Source of the DNA: JAGWRI01 sp963728785
GTDB lineage: Bacteria; Gemmatimonadota; Gemmatimonadetes; Gemmatimonadales; Gemmatimonadaceae
DNA length: 64,000 nucleotides
Assembly: GCA_963728785.1 (NCBI GenBank)
Contig: CAVSKV010000004.1
Location: 1,719,676 to 1,783,675, forward strand
Direction of reading: 5' to 3'
Both the position numbers and the translations under genes were made by a program. This document shows, one piece after another, positions 1 to 8,700 of the stretch (the first letter of the stretch is position 1; the number at the start of each line of letters is the position of its first letter). A model generated the notes under the pieces. That model was given only the letters and a program-made list of their open reading frames with translations, was not told where the DNA came from and ran no database searches.

Positions 1-1196
1 ATCAGGGCGAAGGCAAAGAGGAGCGCAAGACGCCAGTCGTCTAGCGTGCCCCTCCCACGAATCCAGCGTTGCCACGCGCGGCGCCAAGCCTGCGCCAGGG
101 AACCGATCACGATCAGTGTTCCGAGAAGCCCCAGCTCGGCAGCGATGTCCAGGTAGCCACTGTGTGCATCGGGCGTGCTCCAGTGAATCAACTCGCGAAC
201 CCTGCTCCCCGGCCCCGAATCAGGGAGCCAAAAAGCGCCAAAGCCATATCCCAATAGCGGTCTTTCAGCGATCTGACCCATTACCGCCGACCAGATGTAC
301 GTCCGACCCGTAAGAGTCCTGTCCTTCCCCATTTCCCCGAAAACAGTATCCGCATTTGTGTTCAAGACGAATGCCGTTGAGCAGAGAACATAACCGACAG
401 CAAGTGTCAGAGCGGATCGTAAGCGGTGCCGCCGGAAGCGCTTCAGAAGCGGGTACATGACGAGAATGGCACCAAGACAAAGCATTGCGCTGACCGATTG
501 CGATAGAATCAGGAGAACCAGGGCCAGCGAAATTCCGCTCCAGCGAAGCAGCTGCGATTGCACCGAACGACCAGGAACAGAGCGTATGATCACTGCCGCG
601 AACAGCATCATTTGGCCGAGCGTGTTCTTCTGCGTGTATATACCCTCCCAAGCCCATCCGTTGACCCCATGCTCGACGCCATAAGACGGCAGAAACAGAC
701 CGAACGCCAAGCTCAATACGGCACTGATACCAAAGACGGCCGTGAGGAACCAAACAAGCTCCCGCGAACGGAATCGTGTCGCAAGGTAGAGACCAAATAC
801 AGTGGCGAAGCCGAGGGTGATGGCGATGCGCACGGTGACGGTGGGATCTAGCGACCACGCGGCTGACAAGAGAGCTAATAGCACCATGGCGATTGGGAAC
901 GAACACCTTCGTGCCGCGCTAATAAGCGCGCGTGGCCTGAGGATCAGTTGTATAAGCACGAACGCATAAAAGAACCAGTAAGCCACCTTTTCGACAAGCG
1001 CCGGCTGGTCAAACGAAGCCCGAATGTCGGCGCTGCCGTGAAGCAGTAGCGGTAGGATTGCTCGACTCAATACGAGCAAGATGAGCCCAGCCGCGCACAC
1101 TTCGATCGGACGGAGCATCGCAGGCACAATACCGCGTCGCGGCAGCGCCACACTCGCTTCCCAATGCCTGGCAACCACGCGGCCACTAGTCGCCAT
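1..1196 (-). CDS. O-antigen ligase/polymerase (Wzy-like), 3'-truncated by window edge
   Basis: This is an open frame of about 398 codons that runs off the left edge, so it has no stop in the window. It is a multi-pass membrane protein with at least seven hydrophobic segments. The O-antigen ligase/polymerase signature is visible in the C-terminal part: a TLTGRTYIW stretch, then RPLLGYGFGAFW, then HSGYLDIAAELG. The family polymerises or ligates polysaccharide repeat units on the periplasmic side of the inner membrane. The ATG overlaps the stop of the upstream glycosyltransferase by 11 bp, so the two are probably translationally coupled. It is the last visible gene of the leftward polysaccharide locus. 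Whether it acts as Wzy or WaaL cannot be told from sequence, but a Wzx/Wzc/Wza context favours Wzy. Confidence 0.85.
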   Translation of the reverse strand, partial: MATSGRVVARHWEASVALPRRGIVPAMLRPIEVCAAGLILLVLSRAILPLLLHGSADIRASFDQPALVEKVAYWFFYAFVLIQLILRPRALISAARRCSFPIAMVLLALLSAAWSLDPTVTVRIAITLGFATVFGLYLATRFRSRELVWFLTAVFGISAVLSLAFGLFLPSYGVEHGVNGWAWEGIYTQKNTLGQMMLFAAVIIRSVPGRSVQSQLLRWSGISLALVLLILSQSVSAMLCLGAILVMYPLLKRFRRHRLRSALTLAVGYVLCSTAFVLNTNADTVFGEMGKDRTLTGRTYIWSAVMGQIAERPLLGYGFGAFWLPDSGPGSRVRELIHWSTPDAHSGYLDIAAELGLLGTLIVIGSLAQAWRRAWQRWIRGRGTLDDWRLALLFAFAL

Positions 1197-2097
1197 GCGT
1201 ACGTTGGTACTCATCAAATCGGAACCCCAGTCTCGCCGCCAGATACCCAGCCCCGCTTGCAATGAGCTGGAGAGCTTTGACCGAAGCAGCTCGTCCCTGG
1301 AACAAAGCCCATGGCAACCACAACGTCCCCTTTGCTAGGCCCCGCAGAGCCCCCCGACGCAGTGCCTCACGGTCGTAGCTGCGCTGCCCCCAGACCATCC
1401 CCCATCGGTACGCTCGCTTGAGGAGCCACGTGACCCGCGCCCGACTTGGTGAATACCACTCGTGAACGATAGCATCCTCTGACCACACAATCGTGCAGCC
1501 TACTTGCGCGGAGTGGCGGAAGAAATCAGTGTCCTCACCTCCGCTCAACCGGAATCGCTCGTCGAAGAGCCGCCCAGTTCGCTGGAAGACGTCGGCGCGC
1601 ATGAGGATGTTATTTGAATAGGCGCTCTTCAGTAGAGTCCCGGTTGCGTGCCTTTCTCCATCGAACAAGCCGCTAGTACGCAACCAGCCCGCAATAGGGC
1701 CGTCGAAGTGCGGCATTGAAGGGCCAGTGACGACGTCCGCCCCAAAGGCCGTCATGGCCAGCCACAGCGCTTTGAGCCAGGTCGGGTCCGGCACTTCGTC
1801 GTCGTCAACAAACGCAAGGTATTCTGCTCCGCGACCGAGAGCACAGCGCACCACCGCATTCCGGGCGAACGGGATCCCCCTACGCGGCTCGCAAACGTAG
1901 GTCAGCGGCCACCGGCAGCTCGGCGCCAGCTGGACACAAAGGCCACACGCCGACTTCGCGGAATCATTGTCTGCGACGATGACCTCAAGGGAGAGGGCCT
2001 CGCACGATCGGAGATCCAACCGTCCCAGGCTCTCAATCACACGTGTAAGGCCCAAAGGCCGCTGGTAGGTCGCAATACAAATTGCACATTTGGGCAT
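1186..2097 (-). CDS. GT2 family glycosyltransferase
   Basis: The 303-residue protein begins with CAICIATYQRP, the beta-strand/loop that opens the GT-A fold. It carries a VIVADNDS nucleotide-binding segment and a FVDDDE motif near residue 100, which is the metal-binding DXD of GT2 enzymes. A later EDTDFF stretch fits the acceptor/catalytic loop. No membrane segment is needed for this soluble or membrane-associated transferase. It probably adds one sugar to the lipid-linked repeat unit assembled by this locus. It is followed by the Wzy-like gene with an 11-bp overlap and preceded by the flippase. Donor and acceptor sugars cannot be predicted. Confidence 0.85.
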   Translation of the reverse strand: MPKCAICIATYQRPLGLTRVIESLGRLDLRSCEALSLEVIVADNDSAKSACGLCVQLAPSCRWPLTYVCEPRRGIPFARNAVVRCALGRGAEYLAFVDDDEVPDPTWLKALWLAMTAFGADVVTGPSMPHFDGPIAGWLRTSGLFDGERHATGTLLKSAYSNNILMRADVFQRTGRLFDERFRLSGGEDTDFFRHSAQVGCTIVWSEDAIVHEWYSPSRARVTWLLKRAYRWGMVWGQRSYDREALRRGALRGLAKGTLWLPWALFQGRAASVKALQLIASGAGYLAARLGFRFDEYQRTHGD

Positions 2098-2246
2098 ATC
2101 GAGTCACTTCTTTCCGCTTCTAAGCATTACAGCGAACTCGCGCCTCGTCTCAAAGTACCCTTTGCCCTGGCCTCTTCCTCACCCTGTGGACGATTCACAA
2201 TCCCCGCACGCCGGGCATGAGCTCGCAGCGGCACTCATCCGCATCG

Positions 2247-3800
2247 TCAAGCAGGGGCGCGCATTACCAGGAGCGCACCAGCGCGGAGTGGTGCCGGCAG
2301 CCGTAGCGCTATCGGCCTTAGTCTGTCAAATAGTTCGATTGGCCGAATTCCCGCCGGCAGAGCGTAGGCGCCAAGAGGAACTGAAATGCCACCGCCGATA
2401 ACTAACGCTGAAAGGATCGAAAGATGAGAGCATTGCGCTTGCTCAAAACTAAGACGTATTGCCAGCGCGATCGCGACCGAGAACAGGCCAATCAAAGCAC
2501 CGGGAATTTGTGCGCCGACAAAGGCGCGCCAAGTGCATGCCGTTAGGGATAGTGCGAGACCAGCCATAGCCACGTACATCATTACCGTCGCAAGCACTAC
2601 CATGCTAGCGACAGAGACAATCCCAGACCGGGAAGCCACAGCTGACCCCGCCACTATGGCAAACGCGAAGGCGCACTGGAACCAGAGTTCGGTGATCACA
2701 CGGTTGCAGGCCCGGTTGACCGGCCCAGCGAGATTCATGACCGCTGCCGGCACTGCCATGAGACAAAGAACCTGCAACGGTCCGACCGCCGCCGCCCACT
2801 TTTCCCCGTAGAGCCCCAGTATCAAGTGAGGCGCGGCGACCAGCATTACTCCTGCGACAGGTGCCACGATGATCGCCGAGAGTTGAACGCTCATGAGAAA
2901 CCCCTTGCCCATCCGCCGCTGCTGATCTTGCAAGCCAGCGAAAACCGGCACTAGAGTCGTGAAGAACGCGCCTGTGACATAATTCAACGGCATCATCATC
3001 AAATTGAAGGCTCGCGAATAGATGCCTAAGGCGGCGGGTCCCAATGTCCGGCCGACGACAAAATTGTCCCCGTTGCGAGCGATGTAGTTGACTGCGCCGT
3101 TTGCGCTGACGCTAACACCGAAACCCAGGAGCTGTCTAAGTTCCCGTCGCGCCAGCAAGGGCCGGAGTGGTGTGTTCGCGGTAATCATGCTTAACGTACA
3201 GGAGATGGCGCTTCGGGCGAGATTGCCGAGCACCAGACTCCATACGCCCATGCCCGCAAGGGCGCACGTAATCGACACCAGCGCACTGCCCACCACCTGG
3301 CTCGCGACGTCAACAACATACAGGCGCCGGAAATCAAGGCGTCGTTGCAATATCGACCGCGCGAAAGTATCGGCACCCGAAGTGATGAAGACAAGGGACT
3401 GTAGACGCAATACAGCGCCGAGTTCTGGGGTGTGGGCGAAGCGTCCTATAAGAGGCGCCGTCGCTATGACTGTGGCGGCGATTGAGATCCCTAAGAGAAC
3501 GGACCCAGTGAGCGCCACTCGCAAGTGGGCCTCGTCCGGTTCATGTAGTTGAATGATGGCAGCCCCGAGGCCAAGGTCTGACGCCAAGCTGATGAAGCCA
3601 ACGATGACAAGCGATAGAGCCACGAGGCCGAAGTCCGCGGGTCGAAGCAGGTGCGCGAGCAAAATGCCCGCCGGGAACGCAACGATGATCTGGAAAAACG
3701 CAGACGCGATCCGCCACTTTGCCGCACCAATCGTGCGCTCGCCAAGGCCAGTCTCGGCTGAGGGCGAGTTCTTGGGATTCCTTCGTGCCAGCCGCGTCAC
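2247..3800 (-). CDS. Wzx-type oligosaccharide flippase (MOP superfamily)
   Basis: This 517-residue protein has 12 or more hydrophobic segments and the typical opening of WzxC-like flippases, including LLRPADFGLVALSLV. Members translocate undecaprenyl-linked repeat units from the cytoplasmic to the periplasmic face. The start is a GTG at 3800 that overlaps the TAG stop of the upstream glycosyltransferase fragment (TAGTG), so translation of the flippase may depend on ribosomes finishing that fragment. Length and topology look complete. It belongs to the Wzy-dependent pathway with the neighbouring polymerase, co-polymerase and export protein. Confidence 0.9.
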   Translation of the reverse strand: MTRLARRNPKNSPSAETGLGERTIGAAKWRIASAFFQIIVAFPAGILLAHLLRPADFGLVALSLVIVGFISLASDLGLGAAIIQLHEPDEAHLRVALTGSVLLGISIAATVIATAPLIGRFAHTPELGAVLRLQSLVFITSGADTFARSILQRRLDFRRLYVVDVASQVVGSALVSITCALAGMGVWSLVLGNLARSAISCTLSMITANTPLRPLLARRELRQLLGFGVSVSANGAVNYIARNGDNFVVGRTLGPAALGIYSRAFNLMMMPLNYVTGAFFTTLVPVFAGLQDQQRRMGKGFLMSVQLSAIIVAPVAGVMLVAAPHLILGLYGEKWAAAVGPLQVLCLMAVPAAVMNLAGPVNRACNRVITELWFQCAFAFAIVAGSAVASRSGIVSVASMVVLATVMMYVAMAGLALSLTACTWRAFVGAQIPGALIGLFSVAIALAIRLSFEQAQCSHLSILSALVIGGGISVPLGAYALPAGIRPIELFDRLRPIALRLPAPLRAGALLVMRAPA

Positions 3801-4213
3801 TAAGCCCCACCTCGCACGCCGCAGTCCTGCCGAGCAAGTTCAGAATCATTCGCCCCCCATAGCCTATCCGAATTGTGCAGCGTGTGCACGAGCGGGAGCC
3901 CACGTTCCCCTGCCGCTACATATGCTGCTGGCGATATCAAGGGGAAAGTGTTCTGGGCGTGCATTAGGTCCGGGCGCGTATCGGCGATGATACGGCGAAC
4001 CTCGAGAAGGGTCTCTCTGTTCCAGATGGTCTTCGTAGACAGATCCAGGGCGCTCATATCTCCAATACGATCATTGTGGATCGTATAGCGAATCACCTCA
4101 TGGCCATGCGTCTCGAGCAGGCGAGTTTCCGCAGCAAACATGCCATCCTTCCCCCCAGGCTGTTGGTAGAAGTTGTGGATCGCGAGTACCCGGAGGCGGC
4201 GAACTACAGACAC
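3800..4213 (-). pseudogene. GT4 glycosyltransferase, N-terminal fragment
   Basis: The 137 residues match the N-terminal domain of GT4 glycosyltransferases of the type that begin with FYQQPGG. The family landmarks are present in order: GGKDGMFAAE, HEVIRYTIHND, PDLMHAQNTFPLISP and VHTLHN. The reading then loses similarity directly after LHN and stops within 24 codons. The entire C-terminal GT-B domain, with its nucleotide-sugar site, is missing, because full proteins of this kind are about 380-400 residues. A one-base shift after LHN restores a weakly family-like stretch, so a frameshift plus deletion is likely. The stop overlaps the flippase start. It is unlikely to be catalytic but may be kept as a coupling leader for the flippase. 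Confidence 0.75.
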
Positions 4214-4302
4214 TTATGCGATTCTCCGGGCAGCATTAGGGGCCGCCCCGAGTGGGCTAACCCGATCGCGCATAGGCACCCGGTGATCATGGCTTTCTCG
4301 CT

Positions 4303-5454
4303 TCATTGAATGCGGGCAGGGATGTCCCCATCAAGCGCTGCCAAGACTCCTTGCGCGAAGCGGCCGACCATCGCGTCGAGAGTATAGACCGCCGCGGCCG
4401 CCCGACAGCCCCCTCGTAGCTGTTGCAAATACGCCTGGTCGGAGAGAAGATTGGCCACAGCGGTGGCGTACCGAGCAGGAGTAGTCGTTGACCCCAGCAT
4501 CAAGCCATTCTCGCCATGGTGGAGGTATTCGATCTCCGGACTGTGGATCGAAAGGTCGACTGTGACCAACGGAGTCTCGAGCGCAAAGGAGTCCAGAATG
4601 CCCAGCCCAACAAGGCCGGGTAACAGCATGACTCGAGCGAGGCAAAAGTACGGCACTTTGTCGCTTCCGAGGCGCGCGCCGTGATAGTGGATCCATCGCT
4701 GCTCTCGGGCCGCCGCCTCAACCATTTCCTGGTCCGGCCCTGCTCCAATGACAATAAGTTCGAAATCTGGGACGTGGAGGCGCAATATGTGTGCCGCTTC
4801 CAGCAAAAAGGAGATCCGCTTTTCGGCGTATAAGCCACCCACAAAAATGGCGACGTTACGACTTTCGATTCCCAACAACCGACGGAGAGCGGTCAACTCC
4901 TCCTCACTGGTCAGGCGGTGCCTGGATTGAAGCGCGGAAGTATCAATTGCATTTTGCACTACAGTGATTCGGTCTGGGGAATACGGAAGACGGCGCACCA
5001 ACTCGGCACTACCTTCCGTGTAGGCGAACCACCAGTGCGGCCACCGTGACGTGCGACGCTTGATCATTTCGCCAAGACGACTGGCGGTATCCCGCTGAAA
5101 GTTCCGTCCATGGCCCCAGAATGCGACCTTCATTCCCCCCAGCGCCTGCCTGGCGAGCAAGACGTAGTTCAGGAGCAGCTTACTCGCCTGCTCGACGATC
5201 ACGAGGTCACTCCCTTGAAGCAGCGCCACGCACGGCTGCCAATAGAGGCCCCTTGGTCCGACCGCGACCACACGCTTTGGGACTTGGAGCGCCCATGAGA
5301 GTGACGATGTGTCGTTCTTACTGGCTTCCTTAGCACTTGGTGGACTGTAGATAAGGCGCAGGGCAACGCCGTGCCGTCCGAGTTCCAAGCGCAGTGCCTC
5401 GAAGAAGGGCACCCGATAGTGGGGGAGCGAACTTTGCACGATCGTTACGAGCAT
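4303..5454 (-). CDS. GT4 family glycosyltransferase
   Basis: From the ATG at 5454 the protein is about 383 residues and opens with MLVTIVQSSLPHYRVPFF, the usual N-terminal strand of GT4 enzymes. An ATG at 5604 would add 50 residues that look non-coding and overlap the upstream fragment, so the shorter start is preferred. A GT-B fold is indicated by an N-terminal Rossmann half, a central GGLYAEKR segment with the usual acceptor/donor loop, and a C-terminal FALETPLVTVD motif that resembles the EX7E region. It is cytoplasmic or membrane-associated and builds the polysaccharide repeat unit. It lies between two gene fragments in the same direction. Confidence 0.82.
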   Translation of the reverse strand: MLVTIVQSSLPHYRVPFFEALRLELGRHGVALRLIYSPPSAKEASKNDTSSLSWALQVPKRVVAVGPRGLYWQPCVALLQGSDLVIVEQASKLLLNYVLLARQALGGMKVAFWGHGRNFQRDTASRLGEMIKRRTSRWPHWWFAYTEGSAELVRRLPYSPDRITVVQNAIDTSALQSRHRLTSEEELTALRRLLGIESRNVAIFVGGLYAEKRISFLLEAAHILRLHVPDFELIVIGAGPDQEMVEAAAREQRWIHYHGARLGSDKVPYFCLARVMLLPGLVGLGILDSFALETPLVTVDLSIHSPEIEYLHHGENGLMLGSTTTPARYATAVANLLSDQAYLQQLRGGCRAAAAVYTLDAMVGRFAQGVLAALDGDIPARIQ

Positions 5455-5575
5455 GTGGCGTGCTGCGGAGGCCGAAGGATCAAGGAATTTCAAGTTAGGA
5501 CCATTATCGTTGCTGCACTCGTCGGGATTGCCCGCCATTCGGGGCAGGTAGTGCAATGTGGAGTGATGCGACGTC

Positions 5576-5992
5576 CTATGGCTCGAGACGAGCGGGCCAA
5601 CCACGCAGGAAACGGCCGTCCAGGCCCACCAGAGATTTCAAGTGCGCGGCCGGCAAGATTGAGCGCCAGACATACGGCTCCGATTCGCTCGTCTGGGTCA
5701 GGTGGATGCCGAGGTCAGCCTCCGGGTTGGCCTGCGCGAACGCGACAGCCTCTGGGGACCACGGTGCGGAGACCATGACGCTGGCCGACGAACTGCGCCC
5801 CGCCTGAAGGACGCCGAATGACGCGTGATCAATCGCGCGCGCTGCACCTAAGTCATCGGCGTGCACAATTAGAAGCCGAGTTCCCGTTGGGTGCCCCAGT
5901 CGCACTTCTAAAGGCGTGGCTGGTGCGTGCCGCATCTTTATCCGGCCGCGAACGGCATTTAGCGACGTCATATCGACAAAACAGGGACGCAA
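5576..5992 (-). pseudogene. ChbG/YdjC-like deacetylase, N-terminal fragment
   Basis: The central part reads RLLIVHADDLGAARAIDHASF and later DLGIHLTQTSE, which are the metal-binding N-terminal motifs (ADD and GxHLT) of ChbG/YdjC carbohydrate deacetylases. The frame stops soon after a GRFLRGW segment, so only the first third to half of a normal protein of about 250-300 residues remains. The family removes acetyl groups from N-acetylated sugars. Without the second half this copy should be inactive. The next frame downstream shows no continuation, so deletion is more likely than a simple frameshift. It is the second truncated gene in this locus. Confidence 0.7.
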
Positions 5993-6166
5993 TGAGACTT
6001 CTCCTTGAGCGATCGCCTCTCATCGGTGTATGGTATGGTGAGCGCCAGATCATAGCGATGCCGGCGTGACGTTGCTGGGCCATTCACCTACACGTACCGA
6101 CACAGGGCCCACTCTTACCAACGTAGCTTGATTGGGCCAGATTATTCCCGCTGCGTCCGGAACAGA

Positions 6167-6820
6167 CTAATGCAACGCCCCACGCTCGTTTGTGACAACG
6201 AACGATTTGACCAGCCCGAGCAGCCGCTCATATCGGATGTCACACCCTGGGAACAACTGCTCTACTTCGACCCTGCTCAACAGCTTGAGTCCCTTGAGAC
6301 AGGCGTCGATGGTCCTCATGTCGGGGCGAGTGACCAAGCCCCATATTGAGCACCAGCGTACTAAGCGGCGCTGAACAGAAAAAGGCAGCCAGTGGATGAA
6401 GAGGGTAAGAAGGTGCGGTTCGATCGGGAACCACTTGTTGGGGGTCTGAAGATACATTTGGCTGCCGCATCGCAGTAGCTCCTCTGCGAAACGCACCTGT
6501 TCATGCCAACCGCCAACATGCTCGATCACCGAGTTCGAAAAGGCCAGATCAAAGCTGCGATCGGCGTACGGTAGTTGGCAAGCGTTCGCCACGACAAACA
6601 GGTACCCGGCGTTTATCACCTGCTCTCTATGGGTTTGGTCGATGTTGACAATTGTGATCCGAGTAGTCGTAACCTCCATGTCCTTCCACCACCGTGCCGT
6701 GCCACCAAGATCGATGACGGACCCATTTCGATCCAACAACGGAAACGTTTCACGAATGGCCTTCATCCGAGCAAGGCGAAACCTGAACCCAAGCGTTCGG
6801 TAGACGTCGTGAATATTCAT
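6167..6820 (-). CDS. Class I SAM-dependent methyltransferase
   Basis: From the ATG at 6820 the protein is 217 residues. An ATG at 6850 would add ten unconvincing residues but would overlap the upstream stop. Motif I is VIDLGGTARWW, followed by an acidic strand end (IVNIDQ). The post-motif segment LPYADRSFDLAFSNSVIEHV is typical of the Methyltransf_11/25 families. The LQTPNKWFPIEPHL stretch resembles methyltransferases that act in O-antigen and capsule loci. It probably methylates a sugar or glycan terminus. It sits directly downstream of the WecG/TagA-like gene. Confidence 0.8.
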   Translation of the reverse strand: MNIHDVYRTLGFRFRLARMKAIRETFPLLDRNGSVIDLGGTARWWKDMEVTTTRITIVNIDQTHREQVINAGYLFVVANACQLPYADRSFDLAFSNSVIEHVGGWHEQVRFAEELLRCGSQMYLQTPNKWFPIEPHLLTLFIHWLPFSVQRRLVRWCSIWGLVTRPDMRTIDACLKGLKLLSRVEVEQLFPGCDIRYERLLGLVKSFVVTNERGALH

Positions 6821-6846
6821 AGCTGCTCGACACCGAGAGCGCGCTC

Positions 6847-7659
6847 TCAATCTGAGGTGACGGAGGCGTCCTGCTCTCGCCCCGAGCGCAATCCGAGTGC
6901 CCGCAATCCAACGCGCCAGACGAACTCAGGATTATTGGTCAGGTATCGCAGCCAAAGACGACGTGGCTCCGTAAGAAGCCGAAACGCCCATTCCATTCCC
7001 GATCGTTGCATCCACGTCGGCGCCCGCCGTTTGAGCCCAGCGTGGAAATCGAACGCGGCACCGACGCCTACTAGGACAGCCGAATTCAGCCGTTGCACAT
7101 GAGCGTACATCCATCGTTCCTGCTTGGGAGTGCTCAGCCCGACCCACACCACGTCCGGCGCAGCATCGTTGATCCGATCGATCAACTCCTGGTCCTCCTT
7201 CGGCGTGAGCAAGCGGAACGGCGGTGAGTAGCAACCAACTACCCGCAATCCCGGAAACCTTGCACAAAGCCGTCTGGAGAGAAGTTCCGCGACGCCAGGC
7301 GCACCGCCGTAGAGGTAGAACCCCCATCCCCGACTTGCCGCACGCTCGGCGCAGGCCAACAGTAGATCAGCTCCGCAGACACGCTGCACGTACTTCAACC
7401 CTCGCATCCGGGAAAGCCAGACCAACGGCATCCCGTCCGGCGTGACCAACCCAGCCCGATTATGGATCTCAAGCAAGCCTGCGTCTCGTTGGCTCTCCAT
7501 CACCCCGTGAACACCAGTAACGCAGATGTAATTACTGGTCCCAGAGTCGATCCACGTTTCGACGGTCTCCAGAGCCATGCCCATGTCGATGGCACTGACC
7601 TGCACGCCGAGAATGTCTACTCGTTTTGGATTGGTAAACGCCCAGTTTGCCGTAAGCAT
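6847..7659 (-). CDS. WecG/TagA/CpsF family glycosyltransferase
   Basis: This 270-residue protein matches the WecG/TagA family from end to end. The landmarks are DILGVQVSAIDM at the start, a VTPDGMPLVW segment containing the catalytic Thr-Pro-Asp, GFYLYGG, and VWVGLSTPKQERWM toward the C-terminus. Members transfer ManNAc or related HexNAc residues to undecaprenyl-pyrophosphate-linked sugars, usually at the second step of glycan assembly. That fits the initiating phosphotransferase encoded three genes upstream. Its ATG overlaps the stop of the epimerase gene, and its own stop overlaps the next gene's possible early start, so this is one tight operon. Confidence 0.93.
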   Translation of the reverse strand: MLTANWAFTNPKRVDILGVQVSAIDMGMALETVETWIDSGTSNYICVTGVHGVMESQRDAGLLEIHNRAGLVTPDGMPLVWLSRMRGLKYVQRVCGADLLLACAERAASRGWGFYLYGGAPGVAELLSRRLCARFPGLRVVGCYSPPFRLLTPKEDQELIDRINDAAPDVVWVGLSTPKQERWMYAHVQRLNSAVLVGVGAAFDFHAGLKRRAPTWMQRSGMEWAFRLLTEPRRLWLRYLTNNPEFVWRVGLRALGLRSGREQDASVTSD

Positions 7660-8660
7660 CAGTGCGTCGCGAGCACGGGGCGCGCTCCGTACTTCGCTGT
7701 GTATTCGTCATGAATCCACGCGTAGGTTCGCTCCATCCCTGCCTTCAGCCGGATGCTGGGCTCCCACCCCAGGTAATCCCTGATTCGACGATTGTCGGAG
7801 TTGCGCCCGTTGACACCCTTTGGAGCACTGAGGTTATAGTGCCGTTCAAGCCTTACACCAGCAATCTCATCAACGATGTCCACAAGCTGATTGATAGTCA
7901 CCAGTTCGCTCGAGCCAAGGTTGATCGGCTCGAGGATCTCACTATTGCAGACGGCTAGGCTTCCCCGTACGCAATCATCGATGTACATGAATGAACGCGT
8001 CTGTTGTCCATTACCCCATATTTCGATCGTCTTGGAGTCCGTAGCGAGGGCGTCGATCACCTTACGGCAGACCGCCGCCGGTGCCTTCTCCCGACCGCCT
8101 TCCCAGGTCCCGTGCGGCCCATAGACGTTATGGTAACGAACGACCCGCGTCGCGAGCCCGAAGTCCTCCCGAAAGTGCCGGCACATTCGCTCGGAGAAAA
8201 GCTTCTCCCAGCCGTATCCATCCTCAGGCATCGCTGGGTACGCATCCTCCTCACGAAGTGGGACAACATCCGGCGACTTCTGCTTGTCGGCGTTATAGAC
8301 GCATGCCGATGATGAATAGAAGAATCTCTTGACGCCGGCGTCCCTTGCCGCCTGCAGCATATGGGTAGTGGTCAGCACTGAAAGCATACACAGTGCTTTG
8401 TTATTCTCGATGAACCCCATCCCGCCCATGTCTGCTGCAAGCTGGTAGACTTGCTCCGCACCATGACACGCGCGCTCGGCCTCCGTCTTGAGTTTGAGAT
8501 CGGCGACGATGTTCTCCGCATCGACGGAGAGCTGGTACCATTCCTTCGTCGGCTTGATATCCACGGCCCGCACCCGCCTTCCAATCGTCTGCAGGGCTCT
8601 GACGAGATGCCCGCCGATGAAGCCTCCCGCCCCTGCGACCACTATTAAGTCTTCGCTCAC
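7659..8660 (-). CDS. NAD-dependent epimerase, GDP-mannose 3,5-epimerase-like
   Basis: The chosen start is the GTG at 8660, preceded by an AGGAGGA ribosome site five to six bases away. An ATG at 8720 would add 20 poor residues. An extended SDR Rossmann motif (VAGAGGFIGGHL) opens the protein. It also has the AADMGGMGFI segment, the YGWEKL catalytic Tyr/Lys pair, and a YGPHGTW plus GREKAPAAVCRK block that is characteristic of GDP-mannose 3,5-epimerases. The enzyme would convert GDP-mannose to GDP-L-galactose or a related sugar for the polysaccharide. The substrate is inferred from those motifs only, so another NDP-sugar remains possible. Confidence 0.87.
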   Translation of the reverse strand: MSEDLIVVAGAGGFIGGHLVRALQTIGRRVRAVDIKPTKEWYQLSVDAENIVADLKLKTEAERACHGAEQVYQLAADMGGMGFIENNKALCMLSVLTTTHMLQAARDAGVKRFFYSSSACVYNADKQKSPDVVPLREEDAYPAMPEDGYGWEKLFSERMCRHFREDFGLATRVVRYHNVYGPHGTWEGGREKAPAAVCRKVIDALATDSKTIEIWGNGQQTRSFMYIDDCVRGSLAVCNSEILEPINLGSSELVTINQLVDIVDEIAGVRLERHYNLSAPKGVNGRNSDNRRIRDYLGWEPSIRLKAGMERTYAWIHDEYTAKYGARPVLATH

Positions 8661-8700
8661 TCGTTCCTCCTGTCGTGGAGTGCCTAACTGGCGATCTGAA

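Noticed and set aside
265..906. A 213-codon minus-strand frame at the left edge
   Set aside because: It is His/Arg/Cys-rich without domains. The same strand in another frame encodes the Wzy-like membrane protein that continues off the edge.
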